Assembly (NCBI GenBank): GCA_002396805.1
Contig: DGYW01000053.1
Span: 1-29,109, forward strand
Direction: 5' to 3'
Length of the DNA: 29,109 nt
Source of the DNA: Firmicutes bacterium UBA4996
GTDB taxonomy: Bacteria; Bacillota; Limnochordia; Darwinibacteriales; Darwinibacteriaceae
Under the pieces are notes generated by a model. It worked only from the letters and a program-made list of their open reading frames with translations. It did not search any database and had not been told where the DNA came from. Position numbers and translations under genes: made by a program. Shown in pieces: positions 9,001-16,672 of the stretch. Positions within the stretch are counted from its first letter, which is position 1, and every line of letters starts with the position of its first letter.

Positions 9001-9503
9001 TAGGTAACCTCCCGGTGAGACTAGTCACTCTTAACTTCTGTATTTATCCACAGGATCCTGCTTTTTTCGGGGGAATGGAATTTAGTAACCCCCAGGTTTT
9101 GCACAAAAAGAGCCCCGTGATAAGCAAGACTACAACCATGATACAGGAACTTATCCACAAATTCAACAGTTTATCCACAAGAAGCGTAGTAAAGTCTCTA
9201 CCTGCCTCTCTTGGGGATAAAACAATATTTTTCCACACTTTTGTGCACAGGGAGTTCACAGGTTAGATTCGCAAAGGATCCAAAATTGTCTACGCAATTG
9301 CTTCTACCAGTTTACGGAGGTATGAATTAGTTATCCACAGGACGAAAAAACACAGTTATCCCCAAGTTATCCCCAACCTGTGGATAAAAAATCCCGTTGT
9401 TATCGGAAAATTTTGGGGGGAACGTCTGTTTATTTTCGTTATCCACAAAGCGTGGGATTAAACCTTGTGAGTTTGTGCATAACTGGTTTGCAGGGATTTG
9501 CTA
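9001..9503. other. oriC: oriC, upstream DnaA-box cluster
   Basis: Non-coding DNA between the divergent dnaA and rpmH genes. Perfect DnaA boxes TTATCCACA on the plus strand lie at 9044-9052, 9151-9159, 9171-9179, 9331-9339 and 9439-9447, and one on the minus strand at 9379-9387. Near-matches are TTATCCCCA at 9356-9364 and 9367-9375 (plus) and 9212-9220 (minus), and TTTTCCACA at 9229-9237. The block 9331-9387 packs four boxes into 57 bp. No credible ORF is present; open frames here have no start signal and no family resemblance. Confidence 0.93.
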
Positions 9504-9533
9504 TTGACATAGTTCAAAAAAGTACGATATAAT
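9504..9533 (+). promoter_or_regulatory. Sigma-A type promoter of rpmH-rnpA
   Basis: A perfect -35 TTGACA (9504-9509) and a perfect -10 TATAAT (9528-9533) separated by 18 bases, 41 bases before the rpmH start. This is the strongest promoter by sequence in the window, and strong rpmH promoters next to oriC are the rule. Confidence 0.92.
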
Positions 9534-9574
9534 CGCTGTGAATGTGTTTTGGTTGACCGAAGGGAGGGTTTTCG

Positions 9575-9709
9575 ATGAAAAGGACCTATCAGCCGAAAAA
9601 CCGGAAGAGAAAGCGTAACCATGGGTTTCGTGCTCGCATGCAGAGCAAAGCTGGGCGAAACATTTTAGCCAGCCGCCGTCGGAAAGGACGCAAAACCCTT
9701 TCTGCTTAA
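9575..9709 (+). CDS. rpmH: Ribosomal protein bL34
   Basis: A 44-residue, very basic protein starting MKRTYQPKNRKRKRNHGFRA and ending RRRKGRKTLSA, the almost invariant L34 sequence. It is part of the large ribosomal subunit. The ATG at 9575 has GGGAGGG about 6 bases upstream. It is first in the operon read from the consensus promoter at 9504-9533 and precedes rnpA, the universal bacterial arrangement. It is easily missed because of its size. Confidence 0.98.
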   Translation: MKRTYQPKNRKRKRNHGFRARMQSKAGRNILASRRRKGRKTLSA

Positions 9710-9744
9710 GTAGGATTGGGCCTGTCCACGGGGAGGTTTTCTGA

Positions 9745-10098
9745 GTGGAGCGTTTAAAAAACCCTCGAGACTTTAGCTTGGTTTATAGCCAAGGGAGACC
9801 TCGCTTTGGCAAATATGTTGTGGTCTCTTCCCTACCCACCGACCTAGAGGTCAGTCGGGTAGGTTTTGCTGTAAGCAAAAAGGTGGGCAATGCAGTGACC
9901 CGCAACAGGATCAAACGAAGATTACGCGCGATTATCCAAGAAGTAGCACCGAATGTAGAACCTGGGTTTGATCTCGTTATTGGTGCCAAACGTTCTTGTG
10001 TGGAAGTAGATTTCGCCCAGTTAAGGGCGGATCTTTTTCGTGTTCTGCAGGGATCCAATCTTCTGACCCGAACTAATGAGGGTGAAGAACATGCTTAA
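9745..10098 (+). CDS. rnpA: Ribonuclease P protein component
   Basis: The protein subunit that helps the RNase P RNA bind and cleave pre-tRNA leaders. The 117-residue protein has the family opening (MERLKNPRDFSLVYSQGR), the central VGFAVSKKVGNAVTRNRIKRRLR segment containing the RNR signature, and the usual length. The start is GTG at 9745, 7 bases after GGGGAGG. Its last codons overlap the yidD start, indicating coupled translation. Confidence 0.97.
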   Translation: MERLKNPRDFSLVYSQGRPRFGKYVVVSSLPTDLEVSRVGFAVSKKVGNAVTRNRIKRRLRAIIQEVAPNVEPGFDLVIGAKRSCVEVDFAQLRADLFRVLQGSNLLTRTNEGEEHA

Positions 10099-10297
10099 GT
10101 TGGCTCTGCTTCTTATTAAGGGTTATCGAAAGTTCATCTCCCCATTATTGCCACGGAGATGTCGGTTTTATCCCACCTGTTCAGAATATGCTATACAGGC
10201 CATTACCAAACATGGTTGGAAAGGCCTGTGGATGGCAACAAAGAGAATTGGCAGATGCCATCCCTGGCATCCGGGAGGTTTTGATCCAGTTCCGTAA
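10091..10297 (+). CDS. yidD: Membrane protein insertion efficiency factor YidD
   Basis: A 68-residue protein with a short hydrophobic/amphipathic N-terminus and the YidD core RKFISPLLPRRCRFYPTCSEYA, then GRCHPWHPGGFDPVP. It assists YidC-dependent membrane protein insertion. I chose the ATG at 10091, which overlaps the rnpA stop and has GAGGGTG 6 bases upstream; an in-frame ATG at 10076 would add five residues but has no ribosome site. The rnpA-yidD-yidC order is conserved. Confidence 0.95.
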   Translation: MLKLALLLIKGYRKFISPLLPRRCRFYPTCSEYAIQAITKHGWKGLWMATKRIGRCHPWHPGGFDPVP

Positions 10298-10319
10298 GTA
10301 TTGATTGGAGGATTAGATC

Positions 10320-10958
10320 TTGGGTAAAATAATGGATTGGTTAGCCGGGGGGCTAGGTTGGCTACTAGATGGTATTGTCCAATTTACAGGAAGTTATGGG
10401 ATTAGTATTATTCTGTCTACTATTATAGTGCGCTTATTGCTGTATCCCTTAACGTTGAGCCAGAACAAAAACATGGTGGCCATGCGGGAGATTCAACCGG
10501 AGTTAAATGAATTACAGAAGAAATACAAGGACAATCCGGAGGAGTACCAAAAGAAAACCATGGAGCTCTATCAGAAGCATAAGATTAATCCCTTAGGTGG
10601 ATGCTTGCCCATGTTGCTCCAACTACCGATTTTATGGGCGTTTTTCAGAGTGTTACGGGAACTTCCTTACGGTGAAGCCAGTAAGTTTTTGGGTGTCTGG
10701 GTGTTGAGTGAACCGGATAAACTCTTTATCTTACCCTTACTAGCCGCGTTGACGACTTATTTCCAGTCTAAGATGACCCCAACGGCGGATTCTTCCCAAA
10801 AGTCAATGTTGATTGTCATGCCCATTATGATTGGTATTTTTAGTATTAGCTTCCCATCTGGTTTGGTATTATATTGGATTACTAGCAACGTTTTTTCCAT
10901 AGTACAACAGGCATGGTTAAATAAGATGTATCCTGTCAAACAAGGGGGACAAGGGTAA
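10320..10958 (+). CDS. yidC: Membrane insertase YidC/Oxa1 (SpoIIIJ-type)
   Basis: A membrane protein insertase. The 212-residue protein has about five hydrophobic segments; the first core segment contains the positively charged groove arginine in IIVRLLLYPLTL, followed by the coiled cytoplasmic hairpin (NKNMVAMREIQPELNELQKKYKDNPEEYQ) and the PMLLQLPILWAFF segment. Unlike B. subtilis SpoIIIJ it shows no lipoprotein signal peptide; the N-terminus leads straight into the first core helix. The start is TTG at 10320 with GGAGG 8 bases upstream; an ATG at 10332 is possible but worse spaced. Its stop overlaps the jag start (TAATG). Confidence 0.95.
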   Translation: MGKIMDWLAGGLGWLLDGIVQFTGSYGISIILSTIIVRLLLYPLTLSQNKNMVAMREIQPELNELQKKYKDNPEEYQKKTMELYQKHKINPLGGCLPMLLQLPILWAFFRVLRELPYGEASKFLGVWVLSEPDKLFILPLLAALTTYFQSKMTPTADSSQKSMLIVMPIMIGIFSISFPSGLVLYWITSNVFSIVQQAWLNKMYPVKQGGQG

Positions 10959-11584
10959 TGAGATCGATTGAAGTGGTTGCTCGGACGGTGGACGAAGCCA
11001 TCACCGAAGCGCTAGATAAACTGCAGGCCGAGCGAGAAGATGTTGAAATAACCATCTTAGATGAGGGTACTAAAGGCTTTTTGGGTCTAGGCTCCCGCCA
11101 GGCTAAGGTCAAGGTGGAGCAAAAAGCGCCTATCTACGAAGTCAAACTAGAGGCGGCCATTGCTTTTTTGACTGAGCTCCTAGGCCGTATGGATGTCCCA
11201 GCCACCGTAACAGGAACTAGTGATGAAGAATCCGTCGAATTACAAGTAAGCGGTGATGATTTAGGTATTTTAATCGGACGTAGAGGCCAGACTCTGGATA
11301 GTCTGCAGTATATCACTACTTTAGCTGTGAATCGGCAAGGTGGCCAATGGGTTAGGGTTAATCTAGATATTGGTGATTATCGGGCCAAACGGGAGGAGTC
11401 CTTGCGCTCTTTAGCCCAAAGGGCGGCCACGAAGGTAGAATCTAGTGGGCGTCGGTTGGCCTTAGATCCTATGAACGCTGCTGAGCGAAGAATTGTTCAT
11501 CAGGAGTTACAAGAATTTGCAGGAGTCCAGACCCAAAGTGAAGGTCAAGACCCATATCGCCGGGTGGTAATCCTTCCTAAGTAA
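10958..11584 (+). CDS. jag: Jag/KhpB RNA-binding protein
   Basis: A 208-residue RNA-binding protein (Jag, also KhpB or EloR). It has an N-terminal Jag_N domain (MRSIEVVARTVDEAITEAL, then ILDEGTKGFLGLGSRQAKV), a KH domain with GILIGRRGQTLDSLQYIT, and a C-terminal R3H domain (ERRIVHQELQ ending YRRVVILPK). In other Firmicutes it works with KhpA in RNA binding and cell elongation control. It overlaps yidC by one base, the standard context, and is followed by a terminator. Confidence 0.95.
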   Translation: MRSIEVVARTVDEAITEALDKLQAEREDVEITILDEGTKGFLGLGSRQAKVKVEQKAPIYEVKLEAAIAFLTELLGRMDVPATVTGTSDEESVELQVSGDDLGILIGRRGQTLDSLQYITTLAVNRQGGQWVRVNLDIGDYRAKREESLRSLAQRAATKVESSGRRLALDPMNAAERRIVHQELQEFAGVQTQSEGQDPYRRVVILPK

Positions 11585-11596
11585 ATTGTAATACAG

Positions 11597-11629
11597 GGGT
11601 GTGCCTTGAGGTACGCCCTTTTTTTATTT
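11597..11629 (+). terminator. Rho-independent terminator after jag
   Basis: A 9-bp stem GGGTGTGCC / GGTACGCCC with two G-T wobbles, a TTGA loop, and a tail of seven T, A and four T. It separates the rpmH-jag operon from mnmE. The open frame that runs back from mnmE through this hairpin is not coding. Confidence 0.9.
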
Positions 11630-11659
11630 TGTGGTAGAATAGTGAATGAGGTGATGGTA

Positions 11660-13048
11660 ATGGATCAAACGATTGCAGCAGTGGCCACCCCCTTAGGTGA
11701 AGGAGGAATTGGCATTGTCCGCATCAGCGGTCCAAAGGCCGTAGAGATTGCGGACAAGATCTTTCGTGCCCAGCGTGGTCAAAGACTCCAAGATCTAAAG
11801 AGTTATCGGTTAAGCTATGGTCAAATCGTAGATCCTGCAACCACTCGGCAAATAGATGAGGCTCTGGCCCTGGTGATGCGCGCTCCCCGCTCGTATACTG
11901 GTGAAGATGTGGTGGAATTGCAGTGCCATGGCGGCATAATCGCGGTGCGGGCGGTCTTGAATTTGGCCCTTAGTTCTGGGGCTCGCTTAGCGGAGCCTGG
12001 CGAATTTACCAAACGGGCCTTTTTGAACGGTCGTCTAGACTTGTCTCAGGCCGAAGCGGTCATTGATATTATTCAAGCTCCCACCACTCTCGGTCTAGAG
12101 GTTGCGGTGGATCAACTAGAAGGTAGCTTGAGTCGGAGGATTAAAGACATCCAAGGGCGTTTGTATGGGATTGTGGTTGAGGTAGAGGCTAGCATTGATT
12201 TTCCCGAGGAAGATCTACCTGAAGTAGAGCTTCAAAAATTGGAAGAAGCCATGTTGGTTAGCTACGAAGGGCTGGATAATTTGCTCACCACAGCTGACGA
12301 TGGTAGAATTCTCCGCGAAGGTCTAAAAACGGTAATTGCAGGTAAGCCCAATGTGGGCAAATCGAGCCTGTTAAATAAGCTGCTGGACGAAAATAGAGCT
12401 CTGGTCACCGATGTTCCCGGGACTACCAGAGACACAATTGAAGAAGTAATAAATCTCAGAGGAGTGCCCTTGCGACTCATCGATACCGCGGGAATTCGAG
12501 AAAGCGAAGATGTGGTGGAGCGGTTGGGGATTGCTCGCAGCCTTGATCTTCTGCAACAAGCTGATCTCATCCTCCATGTCCTGGATAGTAGTGTCGCCCT
12601 TACCGCGGAGGATCATCAAATTTTAGAAAAAACCAAAAATCAGAAGCGAGTCATCTTAGTGAACAAGGTAGACCTAAAACCAGTGTGGGATCTGAGCGCT
12701 CTAGGGGACTTAGGCGACAATCCAATTTTGGAGATTTCTTTGGTGGACCAAGGACAAGAACTAGTGGATCAACTGGCCGAAACGATTTTGACCCATGTAG
12801 GCAGTGGATCCATCTTGAGTTCTGCAGGCTCAAGGGCGTTGGTGACACGTACGCGCCACAAACAGGCGTTAACTAACGCTAAGCAATCCCTAGAACGGGC
12901 TTTAGCTACTTTTAGAGCGGGATTACCCTTGGATTTGATCGCGGTTGATTTATACGAAGCCCTAGAACAGCTAGGGGAAATTACGGGAGAGACTGTGCGT
13001 GAAAATGTCCTTGATCAGATTTTTGCCCAGTTTTGCATAGGAAAGTAG
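11660..13048 (+). CDS. mnmE: tRNA uridine-34 modification GTPase MnmE
   Basis: With MnmG it installs the 5-carboxymethylaminomethyl group on wobble uridine of certain tRNAs. The 462-residue protein starts MDQTIAAVATPLGEGGIGIVRISG, has the N-terminal folate-binding domain, the embedded Ras-like G domain (GKPNVGKSS, DVPGTTRDT, DTAGIR, NKVDL) and ends with the FCIGK motif whose cysteine is required for modification. I chose the ATG at 11660, 7 bases after GAGGTG; the earlier frame extension starts inside the jag terminator. mnmG follows 8 bases later. Confidence 0.97.
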   Translation: MDQTIAAVATPLGEGGIGIVRISGPKAVEIADKIFRAQRGQRLQDLKSYRLSYGQIVDPATTRQIDEALALVMRAPRSYTGEDVVELQCHGGIIAVRAVLNLALSSGARLAEPGEFTKRAFLNGRLDLSQAEAVIDIIQAPTTLGLEVAVDQLEGSLSRRIKDIQGRLYGIVVEVEASIDFPEEDLPEVELQKLEEAMLVSYEGLDNLLTTADDGRILREGLKTVIAGKPNVGKSSLLNKLLDENRALVTDVPGTTRDTIEEVINLRGVPLRLIDTAGIRESEDVVERLGIARSLDLLQQADLILHVLDSSVALTAEDHQILEKTKNQKRVILVNKVDLKPVWDLSALGDLGDNPILEISLVDQGQELVDQLAETILTHVGSGSILSSAGSRALVTRTRHKQALTNAKQSLERALATFRAGLPLDLIAVDLYEALEQLGEITGETVRENVLDQIFAQFCIGK

Positions 13049-13056
13049 GGGTTGAG

Positions 13057-14928
13057 ATGGTGCCTCAAAATTATGATGTGATCGTAGTAGGTGCTGGACA
13101 CGCTGGTGCAGAAGCAGCGTTGGCGTGCGCCAGACGTGGTCATAGTGTTCTAGTTTTGACTTTGAATTTAGATAATGTGGCTCTGCTTCCCTGCAACCCC
13201 AGTATTGGGGGTTCTGGAAAGGCAACCTTAGTGCGGGAAATTGACGCACTCGGAGGAGAAATGGGGCGAAACTGCGATGCTACCCTCATGCAAATGCGCA
13301 TGCTAAATACCCGGCGTGGTCCAGCGGTACAGGCTTTGCGCGTCCAGTTAGACCGCAAGCTCTATCAGCGGAGGATGAAACAAGTCTTAGAAAACACACC
13401 TAACCTCTATCTAAAAGAAGGATTAGTCACGGATTTATTAGTACACGATGATCAAATTCAAGGTGTAGTATTGCGGGGTGGAGTAAAGGTTTATGCACCG
13501 GTGGTAATCTTGGCTACTGGAACCTACCTTCGTTCCGTTGTCCATATTGGAGAATTACAATATGAGTCGGGACCGCAAGGGCAACACACTGCCGTGGATT
13601 TGGCCCATGTGTTAGCCAACTGGTTACCTGTGGTGCGTTTTAAGACAGGAACACCCCCACGGGTGAATATGCGTTCTTTAAACTATGACTTGCTTGAAAA
13701 ACTTCCTGGTGATGAGAATATCGGTGGATTTTCCTTTGAGACCGAATCAATTGAGATTGAGCAGGCTCCTTGTTGGGTCACGTATACTACGCCTGAAACC
13801 CATCGGATTATTCGGGAGAACCTCCACCGCACTTCAATGTATAGTGGTGCTATTACGGGACCTGGTCCCCGTTATTGTCCATCTATTGAAAGTAAGATCG
13901 TTGAATTTCCTGATCGACAGAGTCATCAGGTATTCATTGAGCCTGAAGGTTGGGAAACCAACGAAGGGTATTTGAGTGGATCCTCCACCTCCCTCCCTTT
14001 AGAAATCCAAGATCATATGCTTAGAACGATCCCGGGGTTTGAAAATGTGGAAATAATGCGTCCTGCGTATGCCATCGAGTATGATTGTATTGATCCTCTG
14101 GCGTTACACGCTTCCCTGGAAACGAAAGATATTGCCGGTCTGTTTTGTGCAGGACAGATTAACGGCACATCTGGTTATGAAGAAGCGGCAGCCCAGGGAA
14201 TCATGGCTGGGATTAATGCTTCTCGTCTCTTGAAAGGTGAGGAACCTATTATCATTCCTAGATCCCAAGGCTATATTGGAGTACTCATTGATGATTTGGT
14301 TACCAAGGGGGTAACAGAACCGTATCGGATGATGACTTCCAGATCAGAGTATCGTTTATCACTGAGGATGGACAATGCCGATGTCCGTTTTACACCTCTT
14401 GGTTATGCTCTCGGGCTAATTAGTTCAGAGCGCTATGCGGCTTTTCAAGAAAAACAAGCATCAGTGGAAGCGGAAGTGCAACGTTTAAATGTTACTGTTA
14501 TTGGCGGTACACCTGAAGTGAATGAGAAGCTTCTTAACCTGGGGACTACTCCCCTCAAACATGGGGTGACATTGGCTGATTTGTTACGGAGACCCGAGCT
14601 AAAGTATGGAGATCTCACCCACTTCACTGAACTTCCTGATTTGTCCAAAGCCGTAACCGAACAGGTAGAAATTAATGTGAAGTATGCGGGTTATTTGAGC
14701 CGGCAAGAGGCTGCCATCGAACGGTTCGAACGGATGGAAAAAAAGCTCCTACCAGTGGATTTCCCTTATGGAGAATTAAAGGGCCTCTCAAGGGAAGCTG
14801 CCACTCGTTTGAGCGAGGTGCGTCCCAGTTCTGTAGGTCAAGCGTCTCGGGTTTCGGGAGTGACTCCTGCAGATATAAGCGTGCTCTTGGTGCACCTAGA
14901 ACAAATGCAACGGAGGGCCAATGAATGA
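13057..14928 (+). CDS. mnmG: tRNA uridine-34 modification enzyme MnmG (GidA)
   Basis: The FAD-dependent partner of MnmE. The 623-residue protein has the N-terminal Rossmann dinucleotide motif GAGHAGAEAA (12-21), the conserved CNPSIGGSGKATLVREIDALGG segment, TGTYLRSVVHIGE, GTPPRVN and GQINGTSGYEEAAAQG, and the C-terminal helical domain that contacts MnmE (KYAGYLSRQEAAIERFERME). I chose the ATG at 13057, spaced about 6 bases from AGGGG; the longer frame from 13033 lies inside mnmE. It overlaps rsmG through ATGA. Confidence 0.97.
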   Translation: MVPQNYDVIVVGAGHAGAEAALACARRGHSVLVLTLNLDNVALLPCNPSIGGSGKATLVREIDALGGEMGRNCDATLMQMRMLNTRRGPAVQALRVQLDRKLYQRRMKQVLENTPNLYLKEGLVTDLLVHDDQIQGVVLRGGVKVYAPVVILATGTYLRSVVHIGELQYESGPQGQHTAVDLAHVLANWLPVVRFKTGTPPRVNMRSLNYDLLEKLPGDENIGGFSFETESIEIEQAPCWVTYTTPETHRIIRENLHRTSMYSGAITGPGPRYCPSIESKIVEFPDRQSHQVFIEPEGWETNEGYLSGSSTSLPLEIQDHMLRTIPGFENVEIMRPAYAIEYDCIDPLALHASLETKDIAGLFCAGQINGTSGYEEAAAQGIMAGINASRLLKGEEPIIIPRSQGYIGVLIDDLVTKGVTEPYRMMTSRSEYRLSLRMDNADVRFTPLGYALGLISSERYAAFQEKQASVEAEVQRLNVTVIGGTPEVNEKLLNLGTTPLKHGVTLADLLRRPELKYGDLTHFTELPDLSKAVTEQVEINVKYAGYLSRQEAAIERFERMEKKLLPVDFPYGELKGLSREAATRLSEVRPSSVGQASRVSGVTPADISVLLVHLEQMQRRANE

Positions 14929-15656
14929 GTTTTGATCTAGCCTTGTTTAATTCTACCCTAACCGAAGGGCTTCAAACGTGGGGACTTGCTTGCAGTTCCG
15001 GCGAGTTAGCTCAGATGGGTCAGTTCGCCCTCCAGATCATCGAGGTTAATCGCGGGCTCAACCTAACGCGTATATTGGAGCCTGAAGAAATGGCGATCAA
15101 GAATTTTTTGGATAGCCTAAGTTTGTTACTTCTAGAGTGGCCTGAACAGTTGCGGTGTTTAGATGTAGGAACCGGAGCAGGATTTCCTGGGATGCCGTTG
15201 GCATTGTGCAAACCAGAGTGGTCAGTAACGCTACTGGATTCCCTGCGGAAACGGCTGAACTTTTTAGAGGAGACTTCTCTAGAAATGGGGATGGATAATG
15301 TAGCCACACTACATGCCCGGGCGGAAGATGCGGGCCAAGATAGGAGTCAACGAGAAACCTATGATTTAGTAGTGAGCCGGGCGGTGGCCAGCTTACCCGT
15401 ACTTTTGGAGTTGTGTAGTCCCTTGGTAACAGTGGGAGGGCGCTTTGTGGCTTTTAAGGCAAGCGAAGCCCAGCTAGAGGTAGCCCAAAGTGAGCCGGCT
15501 ATGAGGAAACTAAAAGTGGAGCTAGAACAAACATTCTCCCTTGAGTTGCCTCGTGGCATGGGCGAACGGAATCTCTTGGTTTTTAGAAAGATCAAACCAA
15601 CTCCATCGAGCTATCCTCGGCGCCCTGGATTACCAACTAAACGTCCATTAGTGTAA
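14925..15656 (+). CDS. rsmG: 16S rRNA (guanine-527 N7) methyltransferase RsmG
   Basis: An S-adenosylmethionine-dependent methyltransferase (GidB) acting on G527 of 16S rRNA, the site linked to low-level streptomycin resistance when lost. The 243-residue protein has NLTRI...KNFLDSL, the AdoMet-binding LDVGTGAGFPGMPLA (about 66-80), and VVSRAVASLPVLLELC. It overlaps mnmG by 4 bases, the common mnmE-mnmG-rsmG order, and is followed by a good terminator. Confidence 0.96.
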   Translation: MSFDLALFNSTLTEGLQTWGLACSSGELAQMGQFALQIIEVNRGLNLTRILEPEEMAIKNFLDSLSLLLLEWPEQLRCLDVGTGAGFPGMPLALCKPEWSVTLLDSLRKRLNFLEETSLEMGMDNVATLHARAEDAGQDRSQRETYDLVVSRAVASLPVLLELCSPLVTVGGRFVAFKASEAQLEVAQSEPAMRKLKVELEQTFSLELPRGMGERNLLVFRKIKPTPSSYPRRPGLPTKRPLV

Positions 15657-15663
15657 TTAGTAG

Positions 15664-15706
15664 AGAGTGCCTTAGAGACTTACGAAGGCACTCTTGTTGT
15701 TTATAC
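15664..15706 (+). terminator. Rho-independent terminator after rsmG
   Basis: A perfect 10-bp stem (AGAGTGCCTT at 15664-15673, AAGGCACTCT at 15685-15694), an 11-base loop, and a T-rich tail TGTTGTTTAT. It ends the mnmE-mnmG-rsmG unit, so noc-soj-spo0J should have their own promoter in 15707-15760, where I cannot pick a convincing -35/-10 pair. Confidence 0.85.
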
Positions 15707-15772
15707 CTAAAACGGGAAGGAACTAGGGGAAGCGTACAGAATAGTTAACCATGTGGTAGTGAGGTGAACGAG

Positions 15773-16672
15773 ATGAAATTAACGGATGTCCTCTTGAATC
15801 GCAAACGGGCAGAAGTGACCCGAGAAGAAACGGTAGATCGCTGGGCTGAAGAGGTCCAAGCTATACCCATTCACTTGGTAAGCGCTGGAATATATCAGCC
15901 ACGGCAGGACTTCGAGGAAGAATCCCTCGCTGAACTGGCCGAGTCCATTGAGGTTCATGGACTTCTGCAACCTATCTTGGTGCGCCGGGCTAGCATCGGC
16001 TACGAGGTGATCGTAGGAGAACGTCGTTTGCGGGCTTGTAAGTCTCTAGGCTGGGAAGTAATCCCTGCTATTGTAAAGGAGGCTAACGATAAGGAAGTAG
16101 CTGAAATGGCTCTAATCGAAAACCTTCAGCGAGCTGACCTTCATGTTTTTGAAGTAGCCGATGGGTATGGACGACTACTTCAAGAATTTGAGATGACTCA
16201 AGAAGAGTTGGCTCAGCGGTTGGGCATTAGCCAAGCGAATGTGGCCAATAAGTTGCGATTACTGAAACTACCCCATGCTGTCCGGGAGATTATTTCCCGG
16301 GAAATGTTGAGTGAGCGACACAGCCGTGCTTTGCTCCGCTTGGAAGGCGAAGAGCAACAACTTCGAGTTTTGGAACAGGTAGTGAAGAACAATCTCAATG
16401 TTAAGCAAACGGAGGAGCTGGTTAACACCTATTTGGCCACCACTGATAAAACTCAGGCACCAGCTAGCGAGCGTCAAGCCCGCCGCAAGCTGATCATTAA
16501 GGATTTGCGCCTATTTACTAACAGTTTGCGCGACCTTACAACGACATTGAAGTCAAGCGGTTTAGAGGTGAGCCTGAAAGAGCACGAAGATGATGAAGTA
16601 TATGAAGTCAAGGTTATTGTAAAGAAACCGCAGGGGGGTGAAGGCAATGGCAAGGGTAATAGCGATCATTAA
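15773..16672 (+). CDS. noc: Nucleoid occlusion protein Noc (ParB family)
   Basis: A CTP-binding ParB-family protein that binds dispersed DNA sites and blocks division over the nucleoid. The 299-residue protein has the ParB N-terminal domain with GERRLRA (82-88) and ENLQR, a helix-turn-helix, and a C-terminal dimer domain (DLRLFTNSLRDLTTTLKSSG) resembling Bacillus Noc. The DNA-reading residues that tell Noc from ParB are the Noc set: Gln154, Lys160, Lys165 and Arg182 (Q-K-K-R). The segment LNVKQTE is shared with B. subtilis Noc. The first residues MKLTDVLLNRKR could form a short amphipathic helix, but differ from the Phe-rich membrane helix of Bacillus Noc. Start chosen at the ATG at 15773, 6 bases after GAGGTG. 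It overlaps soj by 26 bases. Confidence 0.92.
   Translation: MKLTDVLLNRKRAEVTREETVDRWAEEVQAIPIHLVSAGIYQPRQDFEEESLAELAESIEVHGLLQPILVRRASIGYEVIVGERRLRACKSLGWEVIPAIVKEANDKEVAEMALIENLQRADLHVFEVADGYGRLLQEFEMTQEELAQRLGISQANVANKLRLLKLPHAVREIISREMLSERHSRALLRLEGEEQQLRVLEQVVKNNLNVKQTEELVNTYLATTDKTQAPASERQARRKLIIKDLRLFTNSLRDLTTTLKSSGLEVSLKEHEDDEVYEVKVIVKKPQGGEGNGKGNSDH
16292..16305. promoter_or_regulatory. Noc-binding site (perfect palindrome) inside noc
   Basis: ATTTCCCGGGAAAT, identical to the published B. subtilis Noc-binding consensus, lies in the noc reading frame over the codons for IISREM, close to the helix-turn-helix coding part. Binding is inferred from sequence identity and from the Noc-type specificity residues of the protein encoded here. 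Confidence 0.8.

Noticed and set aside
9015..9266. Overlapping ORFs on both strands in the origin (83 and 71 codons)
   Set aside because: They are read through DnaA boxes, have no ribosome sites and resemble no protein family; they are chance frames in oriC.
11606..11659. Upstream extension of mnmE
   Set aside because: It starts inside the loop of the jag terminator; the ATG at 11660 has a well-placed ribosome site and matches the family start.
12411..12424. Further Noc-like site in mnmE around TTCCCGGGA
   Set aside because: It matches only the core and departs at the outer bases on both sides; the sequence is set by the conserved GTPase motif DVPGTTRDT.
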